Of a stretch of 64,000 nucleotides of DNA, positions 1-11,360 are shown piece by piece. The notes under the pieces are model-generated. The model did not search any database. It worked only from the letters and a program-made list of their open reading frames with translations, and was not told the DNA's origin. How positions within the stretch are numbered: the stretch's first letter is position 1; each line of letters starts with the position of its first letter. Made by a program: the position numbers and the translations under genes. Source of the stretch: Panonychus citri (taxonomy: Eukaryota > Arthropoda > Arachnida > Trombidiformes > Tetranychidae); contig NW_026515546.1 of NCBI RefSeq assembly GCF_014898815.1, positions 3,853,001 through 3,917,000 on the forward strand, read 5' to 3'.

Positions 1-557
1 GTTGAACAGTTCACGATTCTATTAATGATGAGCTGGACAATGCAAGAGGTCAAGGAAAAGATGAATGAACGACTAATGGCCGCTGGAATTGGTCGTGTCC
101 AGTTAATTTTCGCCCTGATTTTGACCGCAACCATGGTCATTGTGCCGATCTACATGATTCTATTTACAATTCTAATACCGACTCTTAACTTCCCCATGCG
201 AGGCTCTTTTCTTGCGGTTGTACTGACCACCTTTGCAATCACCCTTTGCGGTATAACTAAAGGTGTTCTCACCGGTCTAGTCTCAAGTGACCTTATTGTG
301 GCCGCTTTCGTTCATTCGGGCTACTGTTTCTGTAGTCTCTTCATTAGTTACCTAATTTGGCCTTACGAATCACTTCCCAATTTCATCAAACCCTTGTCTA
401 TTGGTTTCCCTTTGCACCTTCGGGCGATTCGTTGGTCTGGTCACTGGTCAAGGGAAAACCTTTCACTGACCCTTTGGTTTACACCAACATAGTTTACTCC
501 CTTTTGTATGCACTCATCTCCACCATCTTGGTGACAATTGGTTTCCGTAAATGGTAA
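1..557 (+). CDS. C-terminal part of an ABC half-transporter (ABCG/ABCH-like), broken by one base
   Basis: The frame is open from base 1, so the gene starts upstream of the window. The residues are the end of an ABC-2 type transmembrane domain: a stretch like the ABCG/ABCH 'RSLVAG' segment (NERLMAAGIGR), four or five hydrophobic helices, a WPYESLPNFIK segment where family members carry 'WP.E.MP..L', and a last helix ending at IGFRKW. The ATP-binding cassette is not in view. The first frame stops at 492; the frame that continues to the TAA at 555-557 takes over near 400-412, in the run ggtttcccttt. One additional base there would join them, so a homopolymer error or a genuine one-base deletion is likely. 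ABCG and ABCH tails cannot be told apart without the nucleotide-binding domain. Confidence 0.75.
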
Positions 558-1905
558 TTAAATCAATTGCGAACAATTAGTTTAACATTTTCACTAATTT
601 CGCTTCATTCATCATTCACCTTTAATTGTAATCCCTTAATTATTTCGTGATTGTATTAAAAATTATTTGATAACATGTTAATTGTTTCTTTACTTAATCA
701 AATTTATTTCTTTCTGCAATTTAAATGCTACTTAATTGTAATAACAATTTAAAATACTCTCATATATTAATATAACCTTAAACACCTTGTTAGCTTAATT
801 GCTTATGATTAACATTTTTTATTGTAACTAATCATCATCCTAACTATCAACAATTATATAATTAGTTAGCTTAATTTTGTATTTCTTTAGTTTTCAAATT
901 GATTCACTCTCTCTTGAATTGATTGATTAGCCTTTTTTGTTGTTGTTAATTGTGTTATGATTGAAATGATTAAGTGATTAACTGGCAAGGACAATTGAAG
1001 ATTCAATTTGATAACAGAAATAAAATAAACAAATTTAATGGTTAGTTAATTTAATTTTGTTTGTCTTAATTCATTACTAAATCATGATGATTAGTCAAAC
1101 ACCTTGTTAATCTAACCTTGATCATGTTTATTATTTAAATTGTTGATAATCAGTTGTTGACTAATTAAATGTCCATTTGTTATTTAATTTAGTTTCCAAG
1201 TTTGAAAGTTAATCAAGGTTGATGAATTGAAATTTGATTAGGAACAATTTACTGACCATAACTAATCATGATTAGCTAATTTATGTAATGTCTCTCATTT
1301 GTTGATGTTAATTACAATCAGAATCATTTAATTATCTGTAAAAGTTGTTAACTCTTTGTTTAAATACTACTAACTTGTTTTCTCAATGCAAACAATTTAA
1401 TAATAACATTTTGTTGATTATTTACAAAATTACTTAATTTTAGTTATTATTAAGCAATATGATGAAAATAACCGTAGATATGATAATTGCAATTAAACTT
1501 TTCATCTTGATTACATTTACTTTCCCAATTCATAACTGAAGATCTTAATCACAATTAAACCTTGAAATTAACTGATTGCTGTTAATAAAAGTTGAATAAA
1601 ATTGATAAGAATCAAAAATTGAACTTGATTGCCTTTACCTCGGGGTTTATTATTATATATCATAATTAATGATAAATTGTTGACCATTGGTCATAACAAA
1701 CCTTGAATTAATTTGGAGGTGAAAATGATTTAGCTAATTGTTACCTTTGGTTTTTATTTGTCAATCAAACAAAATCAAGGAGAAAAACAATCAAAGTACT
1801 CATTTGATAATTTGATGATAACAATTTCGATTGTGTATTTTGAAAGCATTTTAAAGTTACGATTGAAATTTTGGAATCAATTATACAAATGATCTTTGTG
1901 ATCGA
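558..1905. other. AT-rich intergenic DNA, no gene seen
   Basis: About 1.35 kb rich in taattg/caatta words, between the 3' end of the transporter and the 3' end of the convergent secreted-protein gene. No reading frame, RNA gene or long repeat was recognised. Confidence 0.6.
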
Positions 1906-3033
1906 TTAGCCAAGAATCAAATCAGCACCCGAATTGAGGAAACGATTAAAGTGTCTCTGAACTCGTCGGAAACCTCCGCCGAACCGGTAAACAGTCTTGG
2001 CAACATCTTCGATACTATCGGCAATTAGTCCACCAAGATTATCGTTATCAGAAAGGGTCAATACGTTCCCGTCTTCATCGGCAAGAGGATCATCATAATC
2101 GTAATCAACGGAGTCTAAAATAGGTTCAGTGACTACTGCGGGCGATAAACGGACTGGAAGTTGCGAAAGTCCAGAATCCATTATCAATGTGTTACACTTG
2201 AGGCCAAAAAGGATACAATCAATTTCTGTGGTAATTGGTAATCGAGCGACACGGAATCGATGACGTCGCTGGTAAATTGGATCTGAATGGAAGAAAATGG
2301 TTCGACCTTCGACTCCAGGGGACATTGAATTCGAGGACAACATTTTACCTCCTTGTTTCTTTAATTGTCTAAGATACTGCCAGAGAACCCAACGAAGTCG
2401 AACGAAGAATATTTCGACTCGACCATCGCCTCGCTCTTTTCCTGGTCTTGGGATAACATTTGGCTGTTCGATTTTATCTGGCCTCTCATTTGGACGTTCG
2501 ATTTTACCCGGTTTCTCTTCTGGACGTTCGATTTTACCAGGTTTGACCTTAGGTGGTAGTTCTTCACGATCGGGCTCCTCTACTTTCGGCTTTTCTTCTG
2601 GCCTGAAACTACCAAGTCGAGTTAGTCCAGTCGCTGTTTGTCTTAATAATTTCAATCGTCTCTTTGATCGAAACGCTTTAGACTGTAAACACTTGAACAT
2701 TTCGTCGATAAATTGAGACAAAGTATAACTTTCGAGGCGATTTATGACATCGTCAATGGTCGGGAAACGTTTTCCCGTTGCTCGTGAGACACAATCAATG
2801 AATGGAATCAATTCTAATTGTGAAACAAGTGCTTCGTCGGCGACCAATTGAACAGACGCATCGGTCACATGAGATGAACGAAGCGACTCCAGGTCACCCG
2901 ATGGGATCGGTAAATCATCCAATTGTACAAGTGAATTTAATCCATCAACTGATGGAGTTGTCAACTCTTCCGATCCAATAGATGATTTAATAATCAATAA
3001 AATGAACAGCAGATTAACAGTAATCAACAACAT
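1906..3033 (-). CDS. Unrecognised secreted protein with proline/lysine/glutamate repeats
   Basis: Single-exon frame of 375 residues read from the ATG at 3033. I prefer this start because it places a clean signal peptide (MLLITVNLLFILLIIKSS) at the N-terminus; the frame is open for 26 more codons upstream, but without an ATG. After an N-terminal region of about 150 residues come near-repeats of PGKIERP/PEEKPGK/PNERPDK type (nt about 2440-2560), then a C-terminal region with an ITTEIDCILFGLKC segment and an acidic DYDYDDPLADEDG stretch. Cysteines are few. The function is unknown; secretion and a flexible charged middle region are all the sequence supports. It converges on the ABC transporter and diverges from the CENP-C-like gene. 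Confidence 0.6.
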   Translation of the reverse strand: MLLITVNLLFILLIIKSSIGSEELTTPSVDGLNSLVQLDDLPIPSGDLESLRSSHVTDASVQLVADEALVSQLELIPFIDCVSRATGKRFPTIDDVINRLESYTLSQFIDEMFKCLQSKAFRSKRRLKLLRQTATGLTRLGSFRPEEKPKVEEPDREELPPKVKPGKIERPEEKPGKIERPNERPDKIEQPNVIPRPGKERGDGRVEIFFVRLRWVLWQYLRQLKKQGGKMLSSNSMSPGVEGRTIFFHSDPIYQRRHRFRVARLPITTEIDCILFGLKCNTLIMDSGLSQLPVRLSPAVVTEPILDSVDYDYDDPLADEDGNVLTLSDNDNLGGLIADSIEDVAKTVYRFGGGFRRVQRHFNRFLNSGADLILG

Positions 3034-3778
3034 TGTAACAATAAAGTAAACCAACTTCCACTGATTGTCAATGATTAAATGATTACAAAACAAAACTTTT
3101 GACCAGTTCAAAACGAAAAGGTTAATATTAAATTGTCATGTCACTTAACTAATCAATAAATGGCTAATTGCTGGAAAAGGCAGAGATTACAGTTTATTAA
3201 CCATGGAAATTAATTGATCTCATTGGGAATTGTTTTAAGGTTTTACCCATGAGGGTAATTAGCAGGTGACAAATTTCTAGACCCAATTAACAATTAATAT
3301 TTCTTCAATTGATAAACATCATAATCAACCATTTAATCAATCACTTGATTAGATAATTAACCAAATCAACAAAACAAATGACACGAAAAAAAAATGTTAA
3401 CCAATTTAACTACGAATTAATTAGCTAAAGCTAAAAGAGCTCAAAGGTCTCAACTCATCTCTCTTTTTTCCAAACAAAGTTATTTACTTTCAATCAAATT
3501 CTAAACAATTAAATCTCTTTAAAAGATTTAAAAAAAGATAATTAAGAAAATTTTGATTCGAAAAAAAAAATTAAATTTTAATAAAGAAAAGAAAGAGAAA
3601 AAGAAAGAGAAAAATTTAGAATAGAAAAGAACAAGTGGCGACATCTCTTATTTTCTAAACCGAACTTGGTTTGTTTTCTTAACATTTTTTTTAAATTGTT
3701 CACTTTTAGTTGGAAATTTTTTTTGTTCTTGTTTATTTGTTTAATCACTTTGGTGAGGATAATTGGATGTGTTTTAAA
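3034..3778. other. Intergenic region between divergent genes
   Basis: AT-rich with several A-runs and a purine-rich stretch near 3570-3620. It should contain the promoters of the secreted-protein gene (-) and the CENP-C-like gene (+); no specific site can be named. A pyrimidine tract ending in AG at 3700-3709 resembles a splice acceptor, so an upstream non-coding or coding exon of the + strand gene is possible. Confidence 0.4.
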
Positions 3779-4261
3779 ATGGATGAAGTATCAGTTTCAG
3801 TTACTGATAGTAAATTTGATTTCTCTTCTTTTCTAAAATTTGGTGATACCCGAGATCATGAATTTAAACGACGAGAACCGGTGGTTCATATAAACAATCA
3901 GAAACATGAGGCGACAAGGAAAAAGATTCTCTCATTTATCCAAGAGGTTCAATGGACGAAAAGCTCATTATCCCAAGGAATACATTTAGCTTATTTATAC
4001 CATAATAAACCTTCACAACTATTAATTGGATTAATCAAGATGGAACCTCGAGCAATTAAAACAAATCAAAATAGTGGACCAGTTGCCCATAAATTTTGTG
4101 TTCTCACTGGTGAGGTTAATGTTCAAATAGACGAGACTCCAGTTTATAAAGATAATGGTGTTAATTCAATAATTAGAATTCCTGTTCAAACCTGTTACTC
4201 ATTAACAAATATCCAGAACGATGATACTTACCTGTTTTTTAAAAGTGGACCAAATATCTAA
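3779..4261 (+). CDS. CENP-C/Mif2 cupin-domain protein (short form)
   Basis: 160 residues from the ATG at 3779. The C-terminal 90 residues fit the CENP-C/Mif2 cupin fold that dimerises CENP-C at the inner kinetochore: a GLIKMEPRA strand, then HKFCVLTGEVNVQIDE (family pattern F-V-x-G-x-V-x-V), an IRIPVQTCYSLTNI turn (family pattern for 'vP.G..Y.i.N') and a final YLFF strand. The 70 residues before it show no recognisable CENP-C signature motif. Full-length CENP-C proteins are many hundreds of residues long, so this is either a cupin-only paralogue or the last exon of a longer gene; an acceptor-like pyrimidine-AG lies at 3700-3709. An AATAAA-like signal is present near 4433. Confidence 0.6.
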   Translation: MDEVSVSVTDSKFDFSSFLKFGDTRDHEFKRREPVVHINNQKHEATRKKILSFIQEVQWTKSSLSQGIHLAYLYHNKPSQLLIGLIKMEPRAIKTNQNSGPVAHKFCVLTGEVNVQIDETPVYKDNGVNSIIRIPVQTCYSLTNIQNDDTYLFFKSGPNI

Positions 4262-4674
4262 TTACAATTAACTCTCAAAAAAGACCAAAGGTTGTTTCAT
4301 CTTTTTTTTTTCTATTCTCTTTACTCTTTTCCCTTTTACTCATTTTCTCCATTTTTTAACATTGGCTTTTTTACTCGGATGGATACGAGACAATAACTGT
4401 TGACTTAATATATTTACTCTCTCATCTCGAATATAATAAACAAAATTGGTCTCATGTTTATCCACCCGTATTAATCCCTCTCTCTCTCTCTCTCAACCTG
4501 AAATCGGGTGTTAAACGTTTGGGTTTCTCTATGAGAGATTGCGCCTAATCCAAGGCTCTCTCATGTTGTTTTTAATCCATGTTTTTGTTGTGTGTTATTG
4601 TTGTTCATCATCAACAATTTGCTGATCATCATCTCACAATCACATTTTCCATTAATCGTTAATCTTTTTTTGTT
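4262..4674. other. Intergenic region upstream of YRDC
   Basis: T-rich DNA with a (CT)n run at about 4480-4494; probable 3' end of the CENP-C-like gene and promoter of YRDC. No other feature seen. Confidence 0.4.
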
Positions 4675-5370
4675 ATGATTTCATCAATGGCCAGTAAATT
4701 GATTCCTGTATATAATGTTAATGGGAAGGTTAACAGTAAAGCTGTTAAATTAGCCTGTGATTTAATTACCAATGGAGGTGTAATCGGTGTACCTACGGAC
4801 ACAATTTATGGAATCCTTGGTTTAGCTCAAAAATCTTCGGTTGTCTCTCGTATTTATACAATTAAAGGTCGTTCCAATTGTAAACCATTGGCAATTTGTT
4901 TATCTTCTGTTGAACAATTAACTCAATGGTCTCTAGTCAATTATCCATTGACTGTATCAAATTTACTTTTATCAACCTTATTACCTGGACCATATACCCT
5001 AATATTTGAAAGATCATCTTCACTTAATCCATCTCTTAATCCGGATACATCTTCAATTGGTATTCGTATTCCAAATGATCCATTTATCCTTTCAATTGTT
5101 TCATCTTTGGGTCAACCATTAGCCCTAACAAGTGCCAATATTAGTAATCAACAAAGTAGCATCTCTGTAAATGAATTTAATTCACTTTGGCCTCATCTTG
5201 ATGCAGTTTTTGATGGTGGACAATTAAACCAAGATCCAGATAGATTAGGGTCAACTGTAATTGATTTAACGGTCAAAGGAAGGTACAAAATAATTCGTCC
5301 AGGATGTGCACACATAAAAGCCATGAAAATTTTAGAAAATCAATTTAATCTCAAGCAAAGACAAGACTAA
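4675..5370 (+). CDS. YRDC: Threonylcarbamoyl-AMP synthase (YRDC/Sua5 family)
   Basis: Intact single-exon frame of 231 residues. The family makes threonylcarbamoyl-AMP from threonine, bicarbonate and ATP, the first step of t6A37 modification of ANN-decoding tRNAs. Recognisable blocks in order: GGVIGVPTDTIYGILGLA (residues about 34-51), the KGR..KPLAICL nucleotide-binding segment, LLPGPYTLIFER, IGIRIPNDP, LALTSANIS and a C-terminal GSTVIDLT...IIRPG. Length matches single-domain YrdC proteins; the extra C-terminal Sua5 domain is absent. Two in-frame ATGs lie at 4675 and 4687 and either could be used. The 3' end of this gene (about 5300-5412) is copied inside the inverted-repeat element at 12846-13678. 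Confidence 0.9.
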   Translation: MISSMASKLIPVYNVNGKVNSKAVKLACDLITNGGVIGVPTDTIYGILGLAQKSSVVSRIYTIKGRSNCKPLAICLSSVEQLTQWSLVNYPLTVSNLLLSTLLPGPYTLIFERSSSLNPSLNPDTSSIGIRIPNDPFILSIVSSLGQPLALTSANISNQQSSISVNEFNSLWPHLDAVFDGGQLNQDPDRLGSTVIDLTVKGRYKIIRPGCAHIKAMKILENQFNLKQRQD

Positions 5371-7129
5371 ATTAATTGTAATTTTCTATCTTTCACTCTC
5401 TCCCCGTTGTTGGTTTTTTCTTCCAATGATAATAATAATGTAATTATTGCTCACTCACATTCAATATATTCTATACAAAAAGAAATGAAAACAAAGAGAA
5501 AACTTGATTGTATTTGATCATAAATACATTCGATTGACTAAATTAGTCGGAAAAACAAGTGTTCCTAATTAAATGGAAACACATTGAGAAATATCAACAT
5601 GTGGTTCCAGGGAAAAGAATAGAAAAAAATATTGTCTCCATATTGGAAGATTTTCACTCGAAAAGAAATGAAAAAAAAACGCAAGCTAATTAGCTAATCA
5701 CTAATAACAATTAAATTCTCTAAAAAAGAGATGAACAATCAATCAGAATGATTAACAATCAACAAGATTAGGTGACAATCTACAGGGCATTTCACCAAAT
5801 TTCAAAAAGTTTTTCTCGAATAACTTTTCTTGTTTTGATTATTCAGACCCCAGAATCGATTTATGGGAGTTTGAACGCTACCAAGGTCATTCTGTTTGGA
5901 CAACGTTTCAAGGTCGTTTTGTAAAATCGTAAGCAGCCTAATCATGAGCGTGATTTCATTCTATCAAATGACCTTGAAACTTTGTCCAAACACAATGACC
6001 GCAATGACCTGAAACTTGGTGAAATGTAGATTTTGGATTCCAAATATTCCAAAGTGACACTTTACATTTTCGAGCCGCGAATTTCAATCAAATACTATTA
6101 TTAATTAATCGATTTTTTTCTCGAGTTTATCAATTAGATAAATGTTTGAAAGAGAATCAATTTACAATTTAAATTAATCCAATTATAAGATCGAGAGAGA
6201 GAGAGAGAAATAATTTAAGAGAATTGAGTTTAGATCACAAAGTCGAATTATTTGTTCTTGATTATCTTGATAATCGACAATTTACTTCTAGTCAACTGAA
6301 TGGATTTAGTTTTCGCAATCAACTTAATGATGGTTAATCAATGATTTAATTTTTAATCCAAAATTGATTCTTATTGTTATTGAGTAAGAAAATTAGTTAA
6401 CCATTTTCACTCATTACTATTAGTAATTTACTAATTCAGAAGAGCCATTAGTATCTTCACTGATTGGATGAACAATTAATCTTAATTCATATTCCACCCA
6501 AATAAATCCAATTCAATGATTAACAATGAACATTGGAAGCATAGACTTCATCAATTAACTAATTGGTGAACTTTAATTGAAATCAAATCTTAGGATCAGA
6601 GAGAAACAATTAAATCCGATTCAACTTAAACCATATTATTTAAAACAATTAATTTTTCACAGTTTTTATCAATTTGTGAAAGAAGTTCACATATACCAAA
6701 TGTTATTAATTATTAACCATTTCTATCAGAATCAGATGATAACAAACAATTAAAGTTCACCAATTAGTAAATTGGTGAAATGGAAAAACAATTAAAGCGA
6801 ATTCAGTCCGTATTCGGTTATCTAATATCTAAATCCAAACGGGTTCGAAACCCGATAAACTGTTGTTCTTTTCTCTACTAAATTGATTCTCATTCTCTTT
6901 TCGGATAAAAGATACTCTGTTTTCGGATTCGCTTTCTTTGCATTTTCTGCGCAAATGTAAGCGGGTACCCGAGCCGAACCCAACCCAAAAAAGTTGACAA
7001 TTTCTCTCTCATCTTTTGTTTTATTGTATTTTAATTTAATTTTTTATTTACCTTTTTTATTATTATTATTTTGTAACCTGAAGTGAATTATTTTGTTGTG
7101 TTCAATAAACGATTAATAAGCCAATCAAT
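5371..7129. other. Intergenic region with a fold-back repeat; l(2)gl promoter side
   Basis: Contains the imperfect inverted-repeat unit listed separately (5777-6032), a (GA)n run near 6193, and a less AT-rich patch at about 6830-6990 shortly before the l(2)gl start. No coding region recognised. Confidence 0.45.
5777..6032. repeat. Fold-back/MITE-like inverted repeat, about 256 bp
   Basis: The ends mirror each other (AATCTACA ... TGTAGATT, with CATTTCACCAA against TTGGTGAAATG). Inner blocks do so too: an arm with GTTTGGACAACGTTTCAAGGTC near 5896-5916 faces its reverse complement near 5970-5995. There is no internal coding capacity. A fragment resembling the arm (GTTTCAAGGTCATTTGATGG) recurs at about 13122-13141, next to the copied YRDC tail, so the repeat is not unique. 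Target-site duplication not identified. Confidence 0.5.
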
Positions 7130-10100
7130 ATGTTGAAATATTTGAGAGGAAAAAGTTACAAATCAGCTACTAAATCTAAATTGCCAAAGGAGGCATTCGC
7201 TTTGAAACAGGTAAGAAGAATTTTCTCTTTTTTATTTTCTATTGTTTTAAATATGTTACCTTTTTTGTTTAGTTTATTCCTTTTTTATTCTAAATTTTAG
7301 CTTAAATAAGCATTGTTTCTGATTCATGGAAATTGGTATTAGTGTTTGTAGAAAATTTTAAATAAGGAGAGAAAGAGAGAGAGAGAGATTTAAATGGAAT
7401 TGAAAGTTTTGTGTTGTTTTCTTGTTGTGATGATCAATTTTCTTCTGGTTTATTCTCTTTATTATTTTATTTTGTTCTATTCTTTTTTTTATTAATCTCT
7501 CCTATCTACCTTATGGTTTTAATTTATTATTATTATTATAATAGACAATTTCTCATGGATTTCCACATTCACCAACTTGTATGGCTTATGACAGTAAACT
7601 TAGTTTATTTGCCATCGGTTCACAAAATGGTGTTATTAAGGTTCATGGTCGACCGGGTGTTGAATTGGAAATATCACTTGGAGAAGAAACTGAAATTCGT
7701 CAAATTAAATTTGTCGAAGGACTTGGACAAATTGTTGTTCTCTGTAGTGACAATAGTCTAAGTTTATGTGAAATTAATGTTCAAAAAAAGGAAAATGGAA
7801 TTGAAAGAAGCTTCATTGAAAAAGTGAAAACTTGTTCTCATTTTCATAAGGAGCAAAGAGAAGGAAATCTTAAACAAATTACCACTATGACCATCAATTC
7901 TACCAATGAAATTTTACTGGTTGGAACTCAAGGAGGCAATATATACATCCTTTCATTAGCAACATTTGACCTCACCGATGAGATAATCTATCAAGATGTG
8001 GTCATTCAAAATATACCTGAAGATTCAGTGAAAAAAAGTAATCCAGGTGAAGTTGAAGTTATTGTTGAAAAACCTCGTGACGCTGGTAAATTCTTAATTG
8101 GTTACAATAGAGGTTTGATTGTTCTATGGAACAATAAAACATTAACTACTGAGCATTTTTACATCGCAAACCAGGTAAGTTTATTTAGAGATAATTCTCA
8201 CTTTTTCTCTTTCATCTTCTTCCCCAACTGTCTATGTCAATATTTAACTAACCTAACTTTTTGTGCTTCTTTTCTTTCATCTTCTCCACTTTTCCTTCTC
8301 TTTCTCTCTCTCTCTCTCTCTCTTTTGCTTATTTTTAGCATCTAGAATCTGTTTGTTGGTTGAGAAGCGGTGATCAATTTATTAGCTCTCATGCCGATGG
8401 TATTTACATTAAATGGAAATTAGATGACAATTTAAAACCCTCTCAGCCTCCAGAAAAGGAATACGGACCCTATGCATGTAAACCAGTTCACAAGATAATT
8501 GGCTTGACAACTATTGACAAGTAATTATTTCTTTCATATTTCAACTGTTTCATTAATCTCTTATTCATCTCTTATTCTTTGAGAGAGAAAGACAAACTCT
8601 AAGATAATTGTCTAATGTTAATTATCTTAATTATTATTCTTTTCAGGGAAGAATACCTCATTTTTGGTGGTGGCCTCCCAAGATATGATTACTCTCATAA
8701 ATATCCTGTGACAATAATCAAAAACGGAGCCGAAAAGAAGCATCATGTCTTTGACTTTCCTTCCAATGTTATTGACTTTATTGTTATCAATTCTGACGAT
8801 AAAGATGAAAAAATATTTGACTATCCGGAAGCTTTGATAGTTCTTACAGCCCAAGAAATTGTTGCTATTGATCTTCAACATCCAGATTGGCTTCAATACC
8901 CATTGCCATATCTAAATTCAATCCATTCTGCCGATGTGACCGCATGTCAGTATTTCTCTGACATACCTGAAGATGTTTTCAGCAAACTTCAATCAATCGG
9001 TGCTAAACAGAATGAAAATAAGTACACTATTCGTGAATGGCCTATTAAAGGAGGAATCGTCACAGAAAAACCTTTTACCGTTACAAATGACGTTTTAGTG
9101 ACTGGTCATGACAACGGTAATGTTAACTTCTGGGCAGCCGGAGATGTTTCTCTTCGCCATTTGTGTTCCCTTGAAACTTCGAAGCTTTTCAACTTCCTAG
9201 AAGATGATTTAATTCCTATTGATTCTGACGAGGTTCCAGCTAATGAGAGTAACAAAGAAGTTGAAGAAAAGTGGCCACCTTTTCGAAGCGTTGGTTCCTA
9301 CGACCCTTTCGCTGACGATGTTAGATTGAAAGTTCAAAAAGTTATTTTCTCCCCATATTCATCAACTCTTGTCGTTGGTGGAGGCTGTGGCCAAGTGATT
9401 GTTTTCAGTTTAGCAGATGATAATAATTTTACTCCTCTTGTGGTAAAAACAATGAATATTATTCGTCCAGAAGAAAATTTCCCATGGAAAGGTCAACCCG
9501 CCCCTAAACCTCGTTCAGAGCATGTTAAATTTGTTGGTTTTACTGCACAAGCCTTAATTCAAACAAATCCTCCCTCGTACATAACCCATTTAGCTTGGCA
9601 TGCTGAATGGAATCTACTTGCCATTGGTACTTCTTATGGTTTTGGTCTTTATGATTTTCTTCAACACACCGTCGTTGTCACCAAAAGTACATTAAACACC
9701 AAGGATTCTGCTGCTTTGTCCGAAAATGATGCTCCCTTCTCTCGGCATAGTTCATTTAGGAAATCTGTTCGTTACTCTTTCCGTAATTTGAAACGTCTTA
9801 GATCTCTGAGAGATTTAAAGAAACCTGATTCCTCTCAGGCATCATCTTCATCTCCTGCCCAAGAAGTTAAAACGTTTAGAGTTAAACCAAATGAGAGGCG
9901 TGTTGAAGCTCGCCCTAAAGATGAAATAACTGGAGCAGTAGTTAATTTTCTTTATATTGGTCTAGCCGGAATAGACAAGAAAGATTCAGGACAAGCTCCA
10001 ACTTTATGGGTTGGTACCCAAGCGGGTGTTGTCTATGCATTTGCTTTCAAAGTTCCAGGTCTAACGCCCAAAGAAGGTGAAGAAGAAATGAGAAAAACTG

Positions 10101-11360
10101 AAAAAATTACCTTCACTTATGGCAGAGAGATAAAATTAGCTCATGCTGCTCCCGTTGTATTTATTCATCCAATTGATTCTACTGGGTATCCATTACCTGA
10201 TCCCTTGGAGGTTAAACATGGTAAAGCCCGAGCCCCATCAGCAGCTGATAAAGTTTTAGTGTGCACAGAAGAGCAGTTCATCTTATTCACACTTCCTCAA
10301 CTTAAACATCATTCTAAATACAAGTTAACTGCAGGAGAAGGAGTTAAAGCCTCACATGTATCAATCTCATCTTTTACATCAACTCTTGATGAATCAATAA
10401 CAGAACAATGTATCACTTGCCTCACCAACAGTCGAGAAATTGAAGTTTTTACCACTGATTTGGAGCAGAAGATGAAGGCTCCACTTGTTGATTCTCAATA
10501 CAAATCACGCATCTCTTTATTACGATTTACATCTCACGCTGAGGCTTTATATCTTCACTCATTCAGTGAACTTAGAAGATTTTCTCTGTCACCTAAACGT
10601 ATCGTCGAAGCTGTTTGCCTTATATCTGTACCAGAATCTGCAAGACCAAGGAAAGTCGTACAAGTTGCACCCAAGCCCGCGGTTGAAGTAAAAGATGAAA
10701 CTAATGTTAAACCCGCTGAAGTATTGGATACGAAAAAGGAGAAAACTCCTGAAAAAGATAAACAACCAGAAGCAGCAGCTGATAAATCGGTGGAGGTTAA
10801 ACAGGAAACTGAAGTGAAAACAATAGAAAAGGAAGAGACACCGACAGCGACAGAGACAGAGAAAGAGAAAAGAAAAAGAAAGAGAAAAAGAAAAAGAAGA
10901 GAATGAAAGGAAGGCGAAAGAGGAAAGAGAAGAGAAATTGAAGAAGGAGAGAGAAGAGCTAGAGAAAATAAAGAAAGAAAAAGAAGAAGAGGAGAGAATA
11001 AAGAAAGAGAAAGAAGAACAAGAGAGAATAAAGAAAGAGAAAGAAGAACAAGAAAGAGTGAAGAAAGAAAAAGAGGAACAAGAGAGAGTAAAGAAGGAGA
11101 AAGAAGAGCAAGAGAGAAAAGAGAAGGAGGATAGAGAAAAGAAAGAGCAAGAAGAAAAAGAGCGAAAAGAGAAAGAACTTTTAGAAAAAGAGAAAGAGAA
11201 AAAGGTAGAAATTAAAGATGAAGAGAAAGAAGAAGATAATAAAGAGGGAGAAGTTAAAGAGATCAAGGAAAATCAGAATCAAAATCAAAAGAAAAAGAGA
11301 GAAAGAAGAAAGAAAAATCGAAATGACGGACGACAAGAAAAGAAAGAGAAAGTTAAGTAA
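7130..11360 (+). CDS. l(2)gl: Lethal(2) giant larvae homologue, four exons
   Basis: Exons 7130-7210, 7545-8174, 8339-8520 and 8647-10906 (extension to 11360), all with GT-AG borders and matching phases. The protein begins MLKYLRGKS and continues TISHGFPHSP...AIGSQNGVIKVHGRPGVE, the first WD40 blades of the Lgl/tomosyn family. At about residue 665 lies a basic serine stretch (SSFRKSVRYSFRNLKRLR), the place and style of the aPKC phosphorylation sites that remove Lgl from the cortex, so this is an Lgl orthologue; it is a cytoskeletal polarity scaffold. About 1050 residues precede a TGA at 10904-10906. A second frame continues as a Glu/Lys repeat tail to the TAA at 11358-11360; a one-base shift in the purine run near 10860-10900 joins them, so assembly error is likely. 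A partial, rearranged copy lies directly downstream. Confidence 0.85.
10938..11360 (+). CDS. Glu/Lys-rich repeat tail of l(2)gl (different frame)
   Basis: A 140-codon frame made almost entirely of K/E/R in units such as EEQERIKKEKE and EEQERVKKEKE, predicted to be a long charged helix. No ATG fits its start. It is open upstream across the preceding purine run and lies 30 bases after the l(2)gl stop, so I read it as the end of the same protein, displaced by one base. An alternative is that the TGA at 10904 is the real stop and this is translated-looking microsatellite DNA. Confidence 0.45.
   Translation: MKKEREELEKIKKEKEEEERIKKEKEEQERIKKEKEEQERVKKEKEEQERVKKEKEEQERKEKEDREKKEQEEKERKEKELLEKEKEKKVEIKDEEKEEDNKEGEVKEIKENQNQNQKKKRERRKKNRNDGRQEKKEKVK

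Noticed and set aside
2297..2716. Open frame on the + strand opposite the secreted-protein gene
   Set aside because: Its residues mirror the repeat codons of the minus-strand gene; no independent signal.
10589..11266. Ser/Phe-rich minus-strand frame
   Set aside because: Shadow of the purine-only l(2)gl tail; pure low complexity.
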